Positions 36,025 through 38,468 of a DNA stretch of 38,468 nt are shown piece by piece (positions within the stretch are counted from its first letter, which is position 1; every line of letters starts with the position of its first letter). The notes beneath the pieces are model-generated. The model had not been told where the DNA came from. It searched no databases and was given only the letters and a program-made list of their open reading frames with translations. Source of the DNA: Deltaproteobacteria bacterium (lineage in GTDB: Bacteria; Desulfobacterota; Desulfomonilia; UBA1062); assembly GCA_029547185.1 (NCBI GenBank), contig JAKPPU010000193.1, positions 1 to 38,468 of the forward strand, written 5' to 3'. The position numbers and the translations under genes were made by a program.

Positions 36025-37227
36025 ATGGCAAGCGGTATAAAAGATAAGGTTGCAATACTCGGAATGGGATGTACCAGGTTCGGCGAAAGATGGATGGACG
36101 GCCCCGAAGAGCTCATGGTCGAGGCATTCCAGGAGTGCATCAAGGACGCCGGGATCGAAAAGAACCAGATCCAGGCCGCATGGATGGGGACGTGCTTCGA
36201 CGAGATCATGGTGGGTAAGAGCGCCATGTCCGCCTCGATGGCACTGAGGCTTCCCAACATCTCGGTGACGAGGGTCGAGAACTTCTGCGCGAGCGGAACG
36301 GAAGCCTTCAGGGGCGCGGTCTATGCCGTTGCATCGGGCGCTGTCGACATCGCGCTCGCCATCGGTGTGGAGAAGCTCAAGGACATCGGCTACGGCGGTC
36401 TGCCGGAGTTCAGCTCGGCCATCGGCACCACGAACTCCCTGTGGTTCCCGAACCTGACCGCTCCGGGCGGCTTTGCCATGCTGGCGACGGGATACGCGGC
36501 GAAGTACGGCGTCGATATCATGGACGTCAAGAGAGCCATGGCCCACATCTCGGTCAAGAGCCATGCAAACGGGGCCAAGAACCCCAAGGCCCACCTGCGC
36601 AAGCCGGTGACAGAAGAGCAGGTCATGAATTCGCCCATGATCGCCTTCCCGCTGGGCCTGTTCGACTGCTGCGGGGTGAGCGACGGGTCGGCATGCGCCA
36701 TCGTCACGACGCCGGAGATCGCGAAATCGCTGGGCAAGAAGGACATCGTCTCGGTCAAGGCGCTCCAGCTCGCCCTGAGCAACGGCGGCGAGATCGCCTA
36801 CCAGTGGGACGGCGCCCACTTTATCACGACCACGAAGGCGAGCAAGGCGGCGTATGAAGAGGCAGGGATAAAGAATCCGCGCGAAGACATCTCCATGATG
36901 GAGGTCCACGACTGCTTCTCCGTGACCGAGCTCGTAACCATGGAGGACCTGCACATCTCCGAGCGCGGCAAGGCGCCCAAGGACATCATGGACGGTTTCT
37001 ACGACCTCGACGGCAAGGTCCCGTGCCAGCCGGATGGCGGCCTGAAGTGCTTCGGCCATCCCATCGGCGCATCGGGCCTGCGGATGCTCTACGAGATGTA
37101 CAACCAGCTCCTCGGAAGGGCGGGCGACAGGCAGCTCAAGGACCCGAAGTTCGGCCTCACCCACAACCTGGGCGGGTTCCCAATGATGAACGTCTGCAGC
37201 ATCGCCATCGTCGGGAAGTATAACTAG
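36025..37227 (+). CDS. Thiolase family protein (SCP2/lipid-transfer thiolase type)
   Basis: A 400-residue thiolase. The nucleophile is C88 in ENFCASGTEAF, with EVHDCFSVTE (H295) and GHPIGASG (344-351). The C-terminus HNLGGFPMMNVCSIAIVG is of the SCP2 type. It would cleave a 3-oxoacyl-CoA with CoA, or catalyse the retro-aldol variant known from steroid side-chain enzymes that also work with DUF35 partners. The start has GGGGAGG upstream. It is co-transcribed with the DUF35 fusion, its likely partner. An inverted repeat separates it from the next gene. Confidence 0.9.
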   Translation: MASGIKDKVAILGMGCTRFGERWMDGPEELMVEAFQECIKDAGIEKNQIQAAWMGTCFDEIMVGKSAMSASMALRLPNISVTRVENFCASGTEAFRGAVYAVASGAVDIALAIGVEKLKDIGYGGLPEFSSAIGTTNSLWFPNLTAPGGFAMLATGYAAKYGVDIMDVKRAMAHISVKSHANGAKNPKAHLRKPVTEEQVMNSPMIAFPLGLFDCCGVSDGSACAIVTTPEIAKSLGKKDIVSVKALQLALSNGGEIAYQWDGAHFITTTKASKAAYEEAGIKNPREDISMMEVHDCFSVTELVTMEDLHISERGKAPKDIMDGFYDLDGKVPCQPDGGLKCFGHPIGASGLRMLYEMYNQLLGRAGDRQLKDPKFGLTHNLGGFPMMNVCSIAIVGKYN

Positions 37228-37232
37228 AGTGC

Positions 37233-37355
37233 GTATGCAGCTTGTCACTACCTTGGAAAGCGGGGAGTCCGGAAAGCTCGAGATCTTCTTGCTTCCCGCC
37301 TTCCAAGGGAATGACAAAAAGCTTTTAAGAATTGGGTTCTCTCGATTTTGCATAC
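37233..37355. repeat. REP-like nested inverted repeat inside the operon
   Basis: The inner arms 37243-37267 and 37292-37316 are inverted copies matching at 21 of 25 bases, with the TGTCA ends and CTTGGAA cores exact. Outside them, GTATGCA (37233-37239) and TGCATAC (37349-37355) are also inverted. The TGTCAnTnCC...GGnAnTGACA form recalls common bacterial REP/BIME palindromes. It fills the 164-base gap between the thiolase and the first hot-dog gene and may affect message stability there. Confidence 0.75.
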
Positions 37356-37391
37356 ACAACCTGGCCAAGAACATAATATTAGGAGGTTTCA

Positions 37392-37841
37392 ATGGCTGAC
37401 AGCTCAAAGATAGGAAAGGAATACGCCCCGGTCTCTTGGGAGGTCGAAAGGGGGAAGATCAGGGAGATGGCCAAGGCCATCGGCGACCCCAACCCCATCT
37501 ACCAGGACAGGGAAGCGGCGATCAAGGAGGGCTACAAGGATATCCCCGTTACGCCCACTTTTCTCACCGTACCCATGATGTTCAGTACCTCGATGCCCAC
37601 GGTGATCAACGATCTCAAGATCAACTTCCTCATGGTGCTCCACGGGGAGGAGCAGTACGAGTATTACCAGGAGATCTATCCGGGCGATACGATCACCGCT
37701 GTTCCGAAGGTCGTCAATATCGAGGAGAAGACGAACAAGTCCGGCAAGAAGATGGACATGGTCACGATAGAACTCCTCTACAAGAATCAGCGCGGCGAGA
37801 ACGTCGCCAGGGCCAGATCTCTTCTGGTCGAGAGAAAGTAG
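37392..37841 (+). CDS. MaoC/FAS1-like hot-dog dehydratase domain protein, degenerate half
   Basis: A 149-residue single hot-dog protein of the N-terminal dehydratase type (MaoC_dehydrat_N). The segment IGDPNPIYQDREAA aligns with the hydratase motif D-x-N-P-x-H, with D32 and N34 kept but the catalytic His position occupied by Tyr37. Such a domain usually pairs with an active hot-dog partner, here the next gene 10 bases away. Strong AGGAGG before the ATG. Confidence 0.85.
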   Translation: MADSSKIGKEYAPVSWEVERGKIREMAKAIGDPNPIYQDREAAIKEGYKDIPVTPTFLTVPMMFSTSMPTVINDLKINFLMVLHGEEQYEYYQEIYPGDTITAVPKVVNIEEKTNKSGKKMDMVTIELLYKNQRGENVARARSLLVERK

Positions 37842-37851
37842 GGGGTGCGCA

Positions 37852-38286
37852 ATGGCTAACAATCTCTATTTCGATGACATCAAGGTCGGCGATGCGATCC
37901 CCACACTCACGAAAGGACCCATCGCGAAGCTCCAGCACGTCATGTATGCCGGTGCCTCGGGCGACTTCAACCCGCTCCACACCGATGACGACTTTGCCAA
38001 GGCCGTCGGCATGAAGGACGGGGTCATCGCCCACGGCATGCTCATCATGGGCTTCGTGGGCCAGGCCATCACCGGCTGGGTGCCGAAGAAATGCTTAAGA
38101 AAGTTCGGCGTGCGCTTCGCCGGAATGACAAAGCCGGGAAATACCATAACAATTTCCGGAAAGGTCATTGACAAGAAGCAGGAAGGCGGAGAGAATCTCA
38201 TCGTCTGCGAGGTCGTCGCACAGGACGAGACGGGGGATGTGAAGGTAACGGGGAGCTTTTCGGCGGCGCTGCCGATGAAGGGCTGA
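37852..38286 (+). CDS. MaoC-like (R)-specific enoyl-CoA hydratase
   Basis: A 144-residue hot-dog protein with a complete hydratase-2 motif: GDFNPLHTDDDFAK (catalytic D38 and H43), then GVIAHGML. It should hydrate an enoyl-CoA to the (R)-3-hydroxyacyl-CoA, probably as a heterodimer with the preceding degenerate hot-dog protein, mimicking the two-domain eukaryotic and actinobacterial enzymes. An AGGGGGTG site lies before the ATG. Confidence 0.88.
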   Translation: MANNLYFDDIKVGDAIPTLTKGPIAKLQHVMYAGASGDFNPLHTDDDFAKAVGMKDGVIAHGMLIMGFVGQAITGWVPKKCLRKFGVRFAGMTKPGNTITISGKVIDKKQEGGENLIVCEVVAQDETGDVKVTGSFSAALPMKG

Positions 38287-38318
38287 GTTTATAGAATAAC
38301 AGGAGGGAGAAAGCAGAT

Positions 38319-38468
38319 ATGGCGAAAATTGATTTTACCGGGAGAGTAGCGATCGTAACGGGCGCAGGAGCGGGACTCGGGAGGCAGTATGCCCTCGATC
38401 TGGGAAAGCGCGGCGCGAAAGTGGTGGTCAATGACCTCGGAGGGACCAGGGACGGCACGGGCTCGAGC
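38319..38468 (+). CDS. Short-chain dehydrogenase, 3-hydroxyacyl-CoA type (5' part only)
   Basis: The window ends after 50 codons. [19 protein letters not shown], followed by LGRQYAL, has the NAD-binding TGxxxGxG loop, and [13 protein letters not shown] matches the N-terminus of the peroxisomal MFE-2/17-beta-HSD4 dehydrogenases. It would oxidise the (R)-3-hydroxyacyl-CoA produced by the MaoC pair. AGGAGGGAGAAAG precedes the ATG. The rest of the gene and operon lie outside. Confidence 0.85.
   Translation, partial: MAKIDFTGRVAIVTGAGAGLGRQYALDLGKRGAKVVVNDLGGTRDGTGSS

Noticed and set aside
35968..37407. 479-residue frame antisense to the thiolase
   Set aside because: The thiolase motifs on the sense strand explain the region; the antisense product shows no recognisable domain.
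1..38468. CRISPR arrays, tRNA or rRNA genes, intact insertion sequences, toxin-antitoxin or phage-defence genes
   Set aside because: No evenly spaced direct repeats, cloverleaf or rRNA-like stretches, transposase motifs or defence-type domains were seen in the coding or intergenic regions.

Overview
The window looks like a chromosomal segment of a GC-rich anaerobic member of the former Deltaproteobacteria (Desulfobacterota), possibly a syntroph of the Syntrophorhabdus type. This placement is an inference from three things: the gene content (long class II aldolase beside FBPase, HrcA/CIRCE heat-shock control, a CoA-thioester degradation operon), the tightly overlapping operons, and the MITE/REP-like repeats. 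No rRNA, tRNA, CRISPR array, intact transposase or phage gene was found.

Layout. (1) 1-436 has no credible gene and holds two inverted repeats, one with 45-bp perfect arms. (2) 437-4868, minus strand: argS, a SPOR-domain membrane protein, a non-hydrolysing UDP-GlcNAc 2-epimerase homologue, then a CRP-fold protein without a DNA-binding domain. (3) 5075-9124, plus strand: a sigma70-type promoter with a CIRCE operator, hrcA-grpE-dnaK and an FmdB zinc-ribbon gene. A transposase-less MITE-like element follows and begins inside the fmdB stop codon. (4) 9316-13110, minus strand: fbp, fba, rpoZ and dnaJ, with rpoZ and dnaJ overlapping by ATGA. (5) 13257-19601, plus strand: a complete trpEGDCFBA operon in which every cistron overlaps the next. 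It is preceded by a strong promoter, a short leader peptide with three consecutive Trp codons, an antiterminator and a near-perfect intrinsic terminator. This is a classical ribosome-mediated trp attenuator, and the leader ORF is short enough to be missed by ordinary annotation. (6) 19653-20579: a membrane protein resembling the DUF422/carotenoid biosynthesis family, converging on (7). (7) 20536-32965, minus strand: a surface-glycan cluster with five GT4 glycosyltransferases (three are tandem paralogues), two AsnB-type amidotransferases, a SAM methyltransferase and an MsbA/PglK-like ABC exporter. (8) 33152-38468, plus strand: a promoter with a structured leader, then an operon for CoA-thioester metabolism. 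Its genes are an alpha-methylacyl-CoA racemase/class III CoA-transferase homologue, a HMG-CoA-synthase-like protein fused to a DUF35 zinc-ribbon/OB domain, an SCP2-type thiolase, two MaoC/hot-dog proteins and the start of a 3-hydroxyacyl-CoA dehydrogenase. A REP-like nested inverted repeat lies inside this operon.

How the genes fit together. The hrcA block and the converging rpoZ-dnaJ pair supply the DnaK chaperone system. fbp and fba give gluconeogenesis. The trp operon makes tryptophan and is controlled by charged tRNA-Trp through the leader. The last operon looks like a beta-oxidation-type pathway that epimerises, hydrates, oxidises and cleaves a branched or aryl-substituted acyl-CoA. In it, the DUF35 fusion protein appears to have lost the residues for HMG-CoA synthase chemistry and may act as a scaffold or CoA-binding partner of the thiolase. 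The most notable observations are the trp attenuator with its palindromic -10 region, the HMGCS-like/DUF35 fusion, the 45-bp-arm inverted repeat and the two repeat elements next to coding ends.
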